The notes under the pieces are model-generated. The model was not told the origin of the DNA. It did no database searches and worked only from the letters and a program-made list of their open reading frames with translations. Shown one piece after another: positions 32,317 through 40,844 of a stretch of DNA of 64,000 bases. This DNA comes from Undibacterium sp. YM2 (lineage in GTDB: Bacteria; Pseudomonadota; Gammaproteobacteria; Burkholderiales; Burkholderiaceae_D). How positions within the stretch are numbered: position 1 is the first letter of the stretch; each line of letters opens with the position of its first letter. A program made the position numbers and the translations under genes. Location: the NCBI RefSeq assembly GCF_009937975.1, contig NZ_AP018441.1, positions 1,798,001 through 1,862,000 of the forward strand, written 5' to 3'.

Positions 32317-32577
32317 CCGCAGGGTATGCAGGCACAAGGATAAACCCTGCTGCTCTGGAAGCCACGCCAGATATAGCTTTCAGCAGGGTATGCAGGGTTA
32401 GCAGGGTTTCGCGCACGTGTGCGAATAAATATTTATCTGTATGTATTAATGCGTGCAAATTATTTTTTTACGTACACGATCTATAACCCTGCTAACCCTG
32501 CATACCCTGCTGTAAACGTTGATAGATAAGGCTTAGAGAGCAGCAGGGTTAAATAAATACCCTGCTGTACCCTGCGG
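32317..32577. other. Candidate phage replication origin: concentric inverted repeats of GCAGGGT
   Basis: Eleven copies of GCAGGGT (five on +, six on -) in 260 bp, arranged symmetrically about position 32446-32447. The inner pair (32381-32408 and 32485-32512) is a perfect 28-bp inverted repeat. An AACCCTGCTG/CAGCAGGGTT pair (32343-32352, 32541-32550) shares exactly the same centre, and outer arms at 32317-32332 and 32561-32577 nearly so. The 76-bp centre is AT-rich. No gene is present. Placement right after the helicase gene suggests an iteron origin. Confidence 0.65.
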
Positions 32578-32586
32578 GAATGGTGA

Positions 32587-32778
32587 ATGGATAAAGAATC
32601 TGATCAATGGCGCATGGAGTGTGAAGCGCGATATGTGTTGCAACTGCATGGCCTGCAGCGAAGGCGGGATTACCTGGCACTGGTTGAACGTAGGCGCGGG
32701 GCAGCAGCAAGGGGTGAATTGGAATTGGTAGTAAAGCGTGAGTGGGACAAGATGAACGGGACAAAGGGGCGGCGATGA
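32587..32778 (+). CDS. Small Arg/Glu-rich phage protein (DUF7696-like), 63 aa
   Basis: Reads MDKESDQWRMECEARYVLQL then HGLQRRRDYLALVERRRGAA. The RYVLxL...RRxYLxLVERRRG pattern is seen in many small phage proteins next to late regulators. Function unknown. It overlaps the next gene as ATGA. Confidence 0.65.
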   Translation: MDKESDQWRMECEARYVLQLHGLQRRRDYLALVERRRGAAARGELELVVKREWDKMNGTKGRR

Positions 32779-33188
32779 TTCAGTACATAGATAGGTTGAT
32801 GCAGGACTGGGCAAGATGGTCTAAGGTGCGCAGGGATGGTGGGCTTGGTTATCCGTCATCGGCTGCTGGGTGCAGGCTGATGGTAAGAGGGACTGCTTAT
32901 GGTGATTTTCATGATTTGGATGAGCAATCAATGGAGATAGAGCAGATTGTTAGTTCTATGCGCAAAGAGAGACCGGATATGTACAAGGTTGTTGATTGGT
33001 TTTATCTTGCTGGCGATGTAACAGTGGATCGCATTGCGCGTGAGCTTGGCTGTCATCGTGATACTGTGTATGCAAGACTTCATGCTGTACACCAGCATGT
33101 GATGATGGTGATGCAAGATAATGATATAGCCAGATCGGATATGGTTGATGCAATGCGGAATCAAAAAAATCTTTTAAAAGCATCTTGA
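32775..33188 (+). CDS. Q-like late regulator (antitermination/sigma-region-4-like)
   Basis: A 137-aa protein from MIQYIDRLMQDWARWSKVRR. It has GGLGYPSSAAGC, LDEQSMEIEQIVSSM and a C-terminal helix-turn-helix (VTVDRIARELGCHRDTVYAR). This matches the look of short phage antiterminator Q proteins. The start overlaps the previous stop as ATGA; a longer frame to 32742 is unlikely. A strong promoter and two terminators immediately follow, as in the lambda Q/PR'/tR' arrangement. Confidence 0.7.
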   Translation: MIQYIDRLMQDWARWSKVRRDGGLGYPSSAAGCRLMVRGTAYGDFHDLDEQSMEIEQIVSSMRKERPDMYKVVDWFYLAGDVTVDRIARELGCHRDTVYARLHAVHQHVMMVMQDNDIARSDMVDAMRNQKNLLKAS

Positions 33189-33213
33189 CTCAATCCGACA
33201 CTTTCAATATGAT
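33185..33213 (+). promoter_or_regulatory. Strong sigma-70 promoter, candidate late promoter PR'
   Basis: TTGACT, 17-base spacer, TATGAT (five of six consensus bases in each hexamer). It begins in the last codons of the Q-like gene and points into the late operon. Confidence 0.75.
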
Positions 33214-33260
33214 TCAGCTAAAGTTGTGTAGTTGCGACTAAAGCAGTTGTAAGTAAATCA

Positions 33261-33287
33261 AGCCCTGTCGAAAGACGGGGCTTTTTT
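33261..33287 (+). terminator. Rho-independent terminator 1 after PR'
   Basis: AGCCCTGTC-GAAA-GACGGGGCT followed by TTTTTT, about 50 bp downstream of the late promoter start. Probable tR' overridden by the Q-like protein. Confidence 0.8.
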
Positions 33288-33337
33288 GTTGGTGTTTGCC
33301 TGTAGTACAGCCGTCGTTAGTCTCCTTGGTAGTGATT

Positions 33338-33370
33338 GCCCCGCTTGTTCATTCAAGTGGGGCTTTTTAT
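33338..33370 (+). terminator. Rho-independent terminator 2
   Basis: GCCCCGCTTG-TTCATT-CAAGTGGGGC followed by TTTTTATTTT (one G-T pair in the stem). Tandem with the first terminator and 14 bp before the next ATG. Confidence 0.75.
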
Positions 33371-33383
33371 TTTGGGGTATGAA

Positions 33384-33524
33384 ATGCCAACAAAAGAACA
33401 GGTGAGGGAGTGGCTTAAGAAGGAAGTTCAAGCTAAGCGCCCGCCACCTGATATGAAGGAAATTCGCAGGCAGTTAGGCTGGAATTTGATCGAAGCATCA
33501 AGGAAGGCAAGAGTCAAGCGCTGA
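33384..33524 (+). CDS. Small basic phage protein, 46 aa
   Basis: Reads MPTKEQVREWLKKEVQAKRP and ends ASRKARVKR; start at 33384 rather than 33336, which lies within the terminator. Its stop overlaps the HNH gene start (TGATGG). Function unknown. Confidence 0.6.
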   Translation: MPTKEQVREWLKKEVQAKRPPPDMKEIRRQLGWNLIEASRKARVKR

Positions 33525-33841
33525 TGGCAAAAGGAATATACAAGCACTTGTATAACACAAAGCAATGGTATCGCTTGAGGTACCATCAGCTTACTAAAAA
33601 ACCTGAATGTGAATACTGCGCGAAACTCAACAGGATAACGCCAGCAACAGTTGCTGATCACAAGCGACCACATCGTGGTAATGAAACCTTGTTCTATGAC
33701 CCTGAGAATCTTCAGTCATTATGTAAGCCATGCCACGATGGGGCAAAGCAACAACTTGAAAAGTCAGGCACGTTACGTGGATGCGATATTAACGGCATTC
33801 CGATTGATGAAAACCATCACTGGCACCATCCAAAAAATTGA
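33524..33841 (+). CDS. HNH endonuclease (packaging-associated)
   Basis: A 105-aa protein: CEYCAKLNRITPATVADHKR (zinc-binding CxxC and catalytic His), RGNETLFYDPENLQSLCKPC and HDGAK. HNH proteins of this size next to terminase are needed for cos cleavage in HK97-like phages. Position directly before TerS supports that role. Confidence 0.88.
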   Translation: MAKGIYKHLYNTKQWYRLRYHQLTKKPECEYCAKLNRITPATVADHKRPHRGNETLFYDPENLQSLCKPCHDGAKQQLEKSGTLRGCDINGIPIDENHHWHHPKN

Positions 33842-33963
33842 TGCCTCACTATGATAGGGCGGGTCAAATCTTTGGGCGAAAGAAACTAAAGACCGCTTCG
33901 ATACCTTTCTTTGCATAACCGCGAAATTGATAGGGGTAGGGGTCAGGTTGCATAGGGGTAAAT
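33842..33963. other. Candidate cos/terminase-binding region
   Basis: The 122-bp gap between HNH and TerS contains ATAGGGGTA at 33930-33938 and again at 33952-33960 (22 bp apart, two helical turns), with AGGGGT between them. cos sites of HK97-like phages lie just upstream of TerS. The call is by position and repeats only. Confidence 0.4.
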
Positions 33964-34461
33964 ATGAAGGGTAGAACGCCAAAACCATCTGCACTCAAGC
34001 TGGTTGGCGGTAATGCGGGTAAGCGAAAAACCAATAAGCAAGAGCCTGACCCGGATTACCTGGCCGATCTTGATCCGCCAAGCTGGCTGCCGGAGCGCGC
34101 CAAAATCGTATGGCGCGAAATCGCACCGAAGCTATCGCGGGCAAAGCTGCTGACTGAAATTGACGTCGAGCTGGTTGCACAAGGCTGCGTGGCAATCGCA
34201 AATTTTCGTTTGTCAGTGACCAAGGCTGGTGATGACCTGGTCAAGCCTGGTCAGACTGAGACTGACGAGCACGGCAAGGAAGTCCAGATCAAAGGCGAAA
34301 GCCTCAGCCCCTGGCTGATCGTACAGAGCATGAGCTTCAAGCAAGCAAATTTAGTATTCCAACAATTCGGCATGTCCCCCGCAGCGCGTACACGTATCGC
34401 GGTACAGCCGCAGGGAGATTTATTCGGTGGCGGAAACGACAAAACGGCGGACTACTTCTGA
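33964..34461 (+). CDS. terS: Terminase small subunit, P27 family
   Basis: A 165-aa protein starting MKGRTPKPSALKLVGGNAGK, the P27-family opening, then PPSWLPERAKIVWREIAPKL and a helical core ending FQQFGMSPAARTRIAV. It binds the packaging site and delivers DNA to the large subunit. Its 3' end overlaps terL by 35 bp. Confidence 0.9.
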   Translation: MKGRTPKPSALKLVGGNAGKRKTNKQEPDPDYLADLDPPSWLPERAKIVWREIAPKLSRAKLLTEIDVELVAQGCVAIANFRLSVTKAGDDLVKPGQTETDEHGKEVQIKGESLSPWLIVQSMSFKQANLVFQQFGMSPAARTRIAVQPQGDLFGGGNDKTADYF

Positions 34462-36136
34462 CCGCGTCACCGCCTATGCCAAAAGCGTAGTAGCAAAAAA
34501 AGTAGTTGCCGGTCCCCATGTACGCGATGCCTGTGCCCGCCACCTGCGTGACCTTGAAGACGGACCAGCCCGTGGCCTCAAGTGGGACAAGGCTCTGGCC
34601 GCCAGGGCAATTGGATTTTTTGAAGATGTGCTGCGCCTCAACGGCGGCCAGTTCGAGGGCAAGCCCTTCGAGCTGCAACCTTGGCAAGCCTTCATCGTTG
34701 GTAGCCTCTTCGGCTGGCTTGGCCCCGATGGTTTCCGCCGCTTTCGCGTCGCCTATATCGAGACCGCCAAGGGATCGGGAAAGTCCCCGCTTGCCGCTGG
34801 CATAGGTCTCTACGGGCTTGTTTCTGATGGTGAAGCCCGGGCAGAAATCTATGCCGCCGCCACAAAAAAAGACCAGGCGCAAATCCTGTTTCGCGATGCC
34901 ATCGCCATGGTGGATCAGTCGCCAGCGCTGCGTAACCGGCTTGAAAAAGCTGGCAGCCCAGGCAAGGAATGGAATTTAGCCTACCAGAAAACAGCATCCT
35001 TCTTCCGCCCGATAGCGGCAGACGAAGGTCAGTCAGGCCCGCGCCCACACATCGCCCTGATTGACGAAGTACACGAACATCGTAACGGTCACGTCATCGA
35101 CATGATGCGAGCCGGTACCAAGTTCCGCCAGCAAGCGATGATCGTCATGATCACCAACAGCGGCACCAACAAGCAAACAGTCTGCTGGGAGAATCACGAA
35201 TACGGCGCCAAGGTCAGCGCCGGGCAATTGCAAGACGATGCCTACTTCGCCTACATCTGCGCACTCGATATAGGTGATGACCCGTTTAAAGATGAAAAAT
35301 GCTGGGACAAAGTCAATCCCAGTCTGAAGTACGGTATCCCAGGCCTCAAATACCTGCGCGAACAGGTGACAGAAGCACGCGGAATGCCCTCGAAAGAGTC
35401 TGTAGTCAGGCGTCTAAACTTCTGCCAATGGACCGCAGCAGAGTCACCATGGTTACCGCCAGAGGTCTGGTTTGATTGTGCAGACCCAGATAGCCTGCCA
35501 ATCAGCCAATTTTATGGCAGGGCAGGCACAGCAGGGCTAGATTTATCCAGCACAACTGACCTTACAGCCCTGGTTTTAACACTGGATCCCACGGAAGACG
35601 ACCAGTTCACAAGGCTAATCCCGTTTTTCTGGCTGCCAGGAGATGGGCTTAGTGACAAGGCCGCCAAAGACCGCGTGCCTTACCTCGCATGGCGAGATGC
35701 AGGTCACTTGGAAGCGGTACCCGGTAGAGCAATCAACAAACTGCACGTGGCCCACAAGCTCAGCGAACTATGTGGGCTATTTGAGATACGCAAAATCAGC
35801 TATGACCGATGGCGCATTGAAGATTTCAAAAATCTGATTGAGAACGAAGGGCTAAGCATAGCCCCGCTAGAACCCTTCGGCCAAGGCTTCAAAGACATGG
35901 CCCCAGCAGTAGACGAATTCGAACGCAAATTGCTCGAAAGTGAAATCAGGCACAACAACAACCCCGTCATGACCTGGTGCATGGCAAATGCAGTCGTTGT
36001 CAGCGACCCAGCAGGCAACCGCAAGATCGCCAAAGAACGCGCAACAGGCCGGGTGGATGGCGCTGTGGCGGCAGTAATGGCAGTCGGCTTGCTGACAAAC
36101 GCAGTGCAAGAGAAAAGTTTTTGGGAGAAAAATTAG
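34427..36136 (+). CDS. terL: Terminase large subunit
   Basis: A 569-aa protein with GTG start. Adenine-binding LQPWQAFIVG, Walker A ETAKGSGKSPLAAG (113-126) and Walker B HIALIDEVHEH (near 208-218) form the packaging ATPase. The nuclease half has LDLSSTTDLTALVLTLDP and a late DGAVAAVMAVGL with metal-binding Asp residues. It packages DNA into proheads and cuts it, in the Terminase_1/HK97-like family. Confidence 0.95.
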   Translation: MAETTKRRTTSDRVTAYAKSVVAKKVVAGPHVRDACARHLRDLEDGPARGLKWDKALAARAIGFFEDVLRLNGGQFEGKPFELQPWQAFIVGSLFGWLGPDGFRRFRVAYIETAKGSGKSPLAAGIGLYGLVSDGEARAEIYAAATKKDQAQILFRDAIAMVDQSPALRNRLEKAGSPGKEWNLAYQKTASFFRPIAADEGQSGPRPHIALIDEVHEHRNGHVIDMMRAGTKFRQQAMIVMITNSGTNKQTVCWENHEYGAKVSAGQLQDDAYFAYICALDIGDDPFKDEKCWDKVNPSLKYGIPGLKYLREQVTEARGMPSKESVVRRLNFCQWTAAESPWLPPEVWFDCADPDSLPISQFYGRAGTAGLDLSSTTDLTALVLTLDPTEDDQFTRLIPFFWLPGDGLSDKAAKDRVPYLAWRDAGHLEAVPGRAINKLHVAHKLSELCGLFEIRKISYDRWRIEDFKNLIENEGLSIAPLEPFGQGFKDMAPAVDEFERKLLESEIRHNNNPVMTWCMANAVVVSDPAGNRKIAKERATGRVDGAVAAVMAVGLLTNAVQEKSFWEKN

Positions 36137-37359
36137 TGTCGATATTCAAGCACCTGTGGCCACAGCGGAAAAAGTCGCTGTCCACCTGGGATGTGTTTCG
36201 TGACATGGTCAGGGGTATGCTCAGCTTTGCTGGCAAATCCGTCACCGTAGAAAACGCAATCAAGGTGTCGGCTGTCTTTTCCTGCTGCCGTGTCATCGGC
36301 GAAGGCGTAGCGCAAGTGCCACTCAAACTGATGCAGGTCAGTAAAGATGGTAAGAAGCGAGTTCCTGCAGTTGACCATCCACTGTATGACGTACTCGCCA
36401 ACAGGCCAAACGGCTGGCAAACCAGCTTTGAATATCGTGAGATGCTTGCCTGGCATGTAGTGCTTTGTGGGCAAGCATTTTCCTTCATCAACCGCAGTGG
36501 TAGCGGCAACATTTTAGAGCTGATTCCGTTTGAGCCAGGCCAGGTCACCGTCAAACGTGCCGAAGACTGGTCACTCACCTACGAGGTTCGGGGCAAAAAC
36601 GGTGATTTCCAAACCTTCAAGCAAGACCAGATTTGGCACCTGCGCGGCCCAAGCTGGAACGGCTGGCAAGCCCTCAGCCCAGTCACTCTGGCGCGTGAAG
36701 CAATCGGTTTGGCAATGGCTACAGAAGAATCTGTTGGCAGGCTTCACAGCAATGGTGTTCGTCCATCTGGCATGTACTCTGTCGAAGGTAGTTTGAATGA
36801 AACTCAGCATGCATCGTTAGAAAAGTGGGTTCACGAAAATAACGCAGGCGTAGAAAACACAGGCAAGCCACTGATACTCGACCGTAGTGCCAAATGGATC
36901 AACACCCAAATGTCAGGTGTTGATGCCCAGTCGCTCGAAACCCGTAAATTCCAGATCGAAGAAATATGCCGCTTTGCCCGCGTCCTGCCCATCATGGTGG
37001 GTTACAGCGACAAGGCCGCCACCTTCGCCAGTGCAGAACAAATGTTCCTGGCCCACGTTGTGCACACACTGGCACCCTGGTACACAAGATTTGAACAATC
37101 CATCGACGCCAACCTCCTGACTGACAAAGACCGCAAAGCCGGTTACTACTCCAACTTCGTTGAAGAAGGCATGATGCGCGGCAGTCTGAAAGACACAAAA
37201 GATTACCTGCTCGGCCTCGTCAACGGCGGTCTCATGACCCCGAACGAAGGCCGCGGCAAGCTTGACCTCAACCCGGATGATGATCCGGAAAGCGATAAAT
37301 TACGAATCCCTGCCAACATCGTTGGCACAGTGCCTGACGCTCAAGGAGCAACCACATGA
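36136..37359 (+). CDS. Portal protein, HK97 family
   Basis: A 407-aa protein. GTG at 36136 overlaps the terL stop by one base and has GGGAG upstream. SAVFSCCRVIGEGVAQVPLK, LIPFEPGQVTVKRAEDWSLT and QIWHLRG are typical of the HK97-type portal, the dodecameric ring for DNA entry and tail attachment. A longer frame to 35977 lies inside terL and is rejected. Confidence 0.93.
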   Translation: MSIFKHLWPQRKKSLSTWDVFRDMVRGMLSFAGKSVTVENAIKVSAVFSCCRVIGEGVAQVPLKLMQVSKDGKKRVPAVDHPLYDVLANRPNGWQTSFEYREMLAWHVVLCGQAFSFINRSGSGNILELIPFEPGQVTVKRAEDWSLTYEVRGKNGDFQTFKQDQIWHLRGPSWNGWQALSPVTLAREAIGLAMATEESVGRLHSNGVRPSGMYSVEGSLNETQHASLEKWVHENNAGVENTGKPLILDRSAKWINTQMSGVDAQSLETRKFQIEEICRFARVLPIMVGYSDKAATFASAEQMFLAHVVHTLAPWYTRFEQSIDANLLTDKDRKAGYYSNFVEEGMMRGSLKDTKDYLLGLVNGGLMTPNEGRGKLDLNPDDDPESDKLRIPANIVGTVPDAQGATT

Positions 37360-38006
37360 CATTAGAAAAGCGTGACTTTGGCTTTGAGCTGAAAGACCTC
37401 AAAGAAGACGGTACATTTGAAGGCTACGGCTCTGTCTTCGGTGTGGTCGATAGTTATGATGAAGTAGTAGCACAAGGTGCATTCTCAGCGACACTAGCCG
37501 CTGGCAAAGCATCTGGGAAGATGCCCTCATTGTTGTGGCAGCACCGCAGTGCTGAGCCTATAGGAGTTTACACCTCCATGTCGGAAGACAATATCGGCCT
37601 CAAAGTCGCGGGCCAGCTTGCCCTGAAAACTGTACGTGGGGCCGAAGCTTACGAATTGCTCAAAATGAAGGCCATCAGCGGGCTGTCCATAGGCTTCGTC
37701 AGCCGTGAAGATTCATACGACCGCGTGACTGGCATTCGCACCTTAAAAGCCGTGGACTTATGGGAAGTCTCCCTGGTCACCTTTCCCGCCAACGACGCCG
37801 CCCGCGTGCAAGGCGTCAAGAGCATAGAAAAAATTGAATCAATCCGCGACGCTGAGCATTACCTGAGAGAGTCAGGTATGTCACGTGCGGAAGCCGTCGC
37901 TTTTATAGGGCGGATAAAAAGCTTTAGTCAGAGTGATTCTGATGCAAGCGACATGCAGCAAATCGTCAACGCGCTTAAGCGTAGAAACGATCTATTCGCC
38001 GCCTGA
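37356..38006 (+). CDS. Prohead protease, HK97 family (U35)
   Basis: A 216-aa protein. EGYGSVFGVVDSYDEVVAQG, PSLLWQHRSAEPIGVY with the catalytic His and ISGLSIGFVSRED with the catalytic Ser match HK97 gp4-type proteases. It cleaves the capsid delta domain during maturation. It overlaps the portal stop as ATGA. Confidence 0.93.
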   Translation: MTLEKRDFGFELKDLKEDGTFEGYGSVFGVVDSYDEVVAQGAFSATLAAGKASGKMPSLLWQHRSAEPIGVYTSMSEDNIGLKVAGQLALKTVRGAEAYELLKMKAISGLSIGFVSREDSYDRVTGIRTLKAVDLWEVSLVTFPANDAARVQGVKSIEKIESIRDAEHYLRESGMSRAEAVAFIGRIKSFSQSDSDASDMQQIVNALKRRNDLFAA

Positions 38007-38026
38007 GCGGTTCATCAAATCACACA

Positions 38027-38050
38027 AAACCGCCTTCTGGGCGGTTTTTT
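38027..38050 (+). terminator. Terminator-like hairpin between protease and capsid genes
   Basis: AAACCGCC-TTCTG-GGCGGTTT with a further T run, in the 60-bp gap before the capsid start. It could tune capsid expression or be bypassed by Q-modified polymerase. Confidence 0.75.
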
Positions 38051-38065
38051 TATGAAGGAAAAATT

Positions 38066-39289
38066 ATGCCAACCGCAAACGAAGTCGCAGAACTCATTCA
38101 AAAGCAGGGTGAGGCCTGGGAAGAATTCAAAAAAACCAACGATGCCCGCATCAAGGCAGTCGAAGAAAAAGGTCATGCACCCGCAGAATTCGACGCCAAG
38201 CTGGGTAAAATCAACGACGACATGGCAGAGATTCGCAAGTCTCTGGTCGAGATTGAGAAAAAAGCCGGTCGTCCAACAGTTGGCGATGATGGCAAAGGCC
38301 CAACTGAAGACCAGATAGCCCACCGCAAAGCCTTTGCCCAGTTCATTCGCAAGGGGCATGACAGCGGTTTGAACGATCTGCAGCAAAAAGCAATGAACAG
38401 CGGCAGCGACCCAGACGGTGGTTACCTTGTATTGCCAGAAATGGATAAAACCATTGACCGTGTCGCGCAGATTACATGCTCCATGTATCGTCTGGCAAAC
38501 GTCGTCACCATCGGCACCAAGCAGTATCAAAAAATGGTGAAAAAATCCGGTATGTCCATGCGCCGTGTAGATGATGGTGGCACAGGCGGCGAAACGACTG
38601 AACCAACCTACGCAAAAATGCTGATCGATGTTTTCCCTGCAGAAGTTGAGCCATGGGTGTACAACGAAACGCTGGAAGATGCATTCATTGACCTGGAATC
38701 TGATCTGGCAATGGAAGCAGCCATTGGCTTTGCGGAAGGTTCCGGTGCTGAATTCATCACTGGTGACGGTGTCGGTAAATCTCGCGGCATCACGGCCTAC
38801 GACAATGTTGCAAACTCTGCTTATGCATGGGGCAAAGTTGGCTACATCACCTCCGGCAAGTCTGCTGCGTTTGCCTCCGTCGCGCCAGGTGACAAAATCA
38901 TTAGCCTTCAACACGCATTGAAGGCGCAGTACCGCCCTAATGCCGCATGGCTGACAAACGACGCCACACTGGGCATCATCCGTCAGATGAAAGATGGCTC
39001 AGGTAACTACTACCTGTGGCAGCCAGACACCGCTGGCGCCTTCGGTGGTCGCATCCTTGGTCATACTGTCGAAGTGGACGATAACCTGGCAGACATTGCT
39101 GCCGGTTCGTTCTCGCTGGCTTTCGGTGACTTCAAGCGCGCCTATACCATCGTAAATCGCTCCGGTACCACGCTGATCCGCGACAATATCACCGCCAAAG
39201 GCACTACAAAATTCAACTTCCGTAAGCGTTTCGGTGCCGGAATCACGAATTTTGAAGCGCTCAAACTGATGAAATTCGCGACTTCCTAA
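38066..39289 (+). CDS. Major capsid protein, HK97 fold
   Basis: A 407-aa protein. The N-terminal ~110 residues are a charged coiled coil (delta/scaffold domain: EVAELIQKQGEAWEEFKKTN). The mature part begins around the MNSGSDPDGGYLVLPEMDKT region and continues with MRRVDDGGTGGETTEPTYAK and the HK97-family ending. GAAGGAAAAATT precedes the ATG at 38066. Confidence 0.95.
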   Translation: MPTANEVAELIQKQGEAWEEFKKTNDARIKAVEEKGHAPAEFDAKLGKINDDMAEIRKSLVEIEKKAGRPTVGDDGKGPTEDQIAHRKAFAQFIRKGHDSGLNDLQQKAMNSGSDPDGGYLVLPEMDKTIDRVAQITCSMYRLANVVTIGTKQYQKMVKKSGMSMRRVDDGGTGGETTEPTYAKMLIDVFPAEVEPWVYNETLEDAFIDLESDLAMEAAIGFAEGSGAEFITGDGVGKSRGITAYDNVANSAYAWGKVGYITSGKSAAFASVAPGDKIISLQHALKAQYRPNAAWLTNDATLGIIRQMKDGSGNYYLWQPDTAGAFGGRILGHTVEVDDNLADIAAGSFSLAFGDFKRAYTIVNRSGTTLIRDNITAKGTTKFNFRKRFGAGITNFEALKLMKFATS

Positions 39290-39313
39290 GCAATTTCACG
39301 CAAATCAATGCAC

Positions 39314-39340
39314 AAAAAGGCCAGTCAATCTGGCCTTTTT
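39314..39340 (+). terminator. Rho-independent terminator after the capsid gene
   Basis: AAAAAGGCCAG-TCAAT-CTGGCCTTTTT, 25 bp downstream of the capsid stop; the palindromic A/T tails make it usable on both strands. Confidence 0.8.
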
Positions 39341-39371
39341 CATGCCAAAAATCCATTCTGAAAGGCAAAAA

Positions 39372-39803
39372 ATGAATGATCTGCACAACAATTCGCGTGC
39401 AAAAGTCGCGATTATCCCCACTCAACTGGGTACAACAGGCGCTATCACCGGCAGCGTGATTGACCGTCAGGGCTACGGCGGTGTCGAATTCCTGATCACC
39501 TACGGTTCCATCACCACAACCGGTACCAATGTCGCCGTCATCGTTAAAGAAGGCAACGTTACCGGTACGCTGACCAGTGTCGCTGATGCTGACCTGCTCG
39601 GTACCGAAACCCTGGCAGCATTGCTGGCAGCAACGCCACGCACTGCCGGCACAACCAAAGAAGTGACCAAGCGCATCGGCTACAAGGGCAACAAGCGCTA
39701 CGTCTCCGTCAACCTCAACCACACTGGTGCCACATCCGTGGGCTACGTCTGCGCAGAAGCTCTGCTGCATTCGCCAGCGATCAGCCCAACTGCCAATCCT
39801 TAA
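39372..39803 (+). CDS. Putative head decoration/structural protein, 143 aa
   Basis: Start MNDLHNNSRAKVAIIPTQLG at 39372 with AAAGG upstream. It is beta-rich (YGGVEFLITYGSITTTGTNV, KRIGYKGNKRYVSVNLNHTG) and placed right after the capsid gene, where many siphophages have a decoration or head-fibre protein. No specific family recognised. Confidence 0.6.
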   Translation: MNDLHNNSRAKVAIIPTQLGTTGAITGSVIDRQGYGGVEFLITYGSITTTGTNVAVIVKEGNVTGTLTSVADADLLGTETLAALLAATPRTAGTTKEVTKRIGYKGNKRYVSVNLNHTGATSVGYVCAEALLHSPAISPTANP

Positions 39804-39886
39804 TCGCTGGCTCGCCAATAGGGCGCGTGCTCACTCCATGCGCCGCCGTGCAACTCGGCACCCAACCTATTTCGAGTGAGGAAATA

Positions 39887-40621
39887 ATGTCTGAACAAGT
39901 GCAAGAGCGTCATATAGCAATACTCGGCCTGGGGCCATCCCTCGACCAGTACCTTGAATTAACCAAACGTTTGGGCGGACGCTCCAACTTCTGCGACGAA
40001 ACCTGGGCAATCAATGCCCTGGGTGATGTCTTCGCTTGTGATTTGGTGTTCCACATGGATGATGTCCGCATACAAGAGATACGCGCAGCAGCAGCTCCAG
40101 ATTCCAATATAGCTGCCATGGTCAAGTGGTTAAAAACCACAAAAACGCCAGTCATGACCAGCCGTGTACATGAAGGTTACCCCAGCCTGCAAGCCTTCCC
40201 TCTGGAGGAAGTGCTTAACAATCTGGGTCACGACTACTTCAACAGCACAGCCGCCTATGCCGTGGCCTATGCCATCCATGTGGGCGCAACAAAGATCAGC
40301 CTGTTTGGCATGGACTTCACCTACCCCAATGTGCACGACGCAGAAAAGGGCAGGGCATGTGTTGAATTCTGGTTGGGCACAGCCCACGCCTACGGCATCA
40401 AGCTCAATATGCCCAATAACACTACGCTGATGGATGCAAACTACCCGCAGGCCGCCAGGCTGTATGGGTATGACACGTTGAACGTGGGCTTTAACGTACA
40501 GGAAGATGGAGAGTTGAAGCTTAATTTCACTCCTAAAGAAACACTGCCCACGGCAGAGCAGATCGAAAAAAACTACGATCACTCCGCCCCCATCGCCAAA
40601 CAGCATTTATCCCTCACCTGA
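39887..40621 (+). CDS. MptE/DUF115-like nucleotide-binding phage protein, copy 1
   Basis: A 244-aa protein, start at 39887 with GAGTGAGG upstream. RHIAILGLGPSLDQYLELTK holds a GxGPS loop; KISLFGMDFTYPNVHDAEKG has a FGMDF strand end, similar to the second such gene at 42643 (AILAAGPSM, ILCGFDP). These resemble MptE-like/DUF115 Rossmann-type proteins, which in cells include pterin pyrophosphokinases and glycosyltransferase-like factors. The role among head genes is unknown. Confidence 0.65.
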   Translation: MSEQVQERHIAILGLGPSLDQYLELTKRLGGRSNFCDETWAINALGDVFACDLVFHMDDVRIQEIRAAAAPDSNIAAMVKWLKTTKTPVMTSRVHEGYPSLQAFPLEEVLNNLGHDYFNSTAAYAVAYAIHVGATKISLFGMDFTYPNVHDAEKGRACVEFWLGTAHAYGIKLNMPNNTTLMDANYPQAARLYGYDTLNVGFNVQEDGELKLNFTPKETLPTAEQIEKNYDHSAPIAKQHLSLT

Positions 40622-40634
40622 ATCAGGAGAAACC

Positions 40635-40844
40635 ATGCGCTGCAAAATTTTACAAGACTTCAAAGGAAGTCAAGACGGTCGCTTTGCTGAGAATTTCACA
40701 GCAGGCTCAGAAGCCGACCTGTCTGAATACCTCATGGCCAATGCCGACCCCAGTTGGTTTGAACCGGCAGAAGACCGCCAGGCAGATTTGCTTGAAAACA
40801 AAGCCATCATCACCACCCCAAAAGCCACGCCTAAGAAAAAATGA
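40635..40844 (+). CDS. Small phage head-region protein, 69 aa
   Basis: Reads MRCKILQDFKGSQDGRFAEN and has a Lys-rich end (TPKATPKKK). AGGAGAAACC precedes the ATG. It overlaps the connector gene as ATGA. Function unknown. Confidence 0.65.
   Translation: MRCKILQDFKGSQDGRFAENFTAGSEADLSEYLMANADPSWFEPAEDRQADLLENKAIITTPKATPKKK

Noticed and set aside
32317..32577. GCAGGGT array as a CRISPR
   Set aside because: Units are 7-28 bp, inverted rather than direct, with no regular spacers and no cas genes.
35977..36135. Upstream extension of the portal gene
   Set aside because: It lies inside terL and a GTG with GGGAG spacing is found at 36136.
38015..38914. 299-aa open frame antisense to the capsid gene
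   Set aside because: Shadow of the HK97 capsid gene; Cys/Phe-rich nonsense sequence without a ribosome site.
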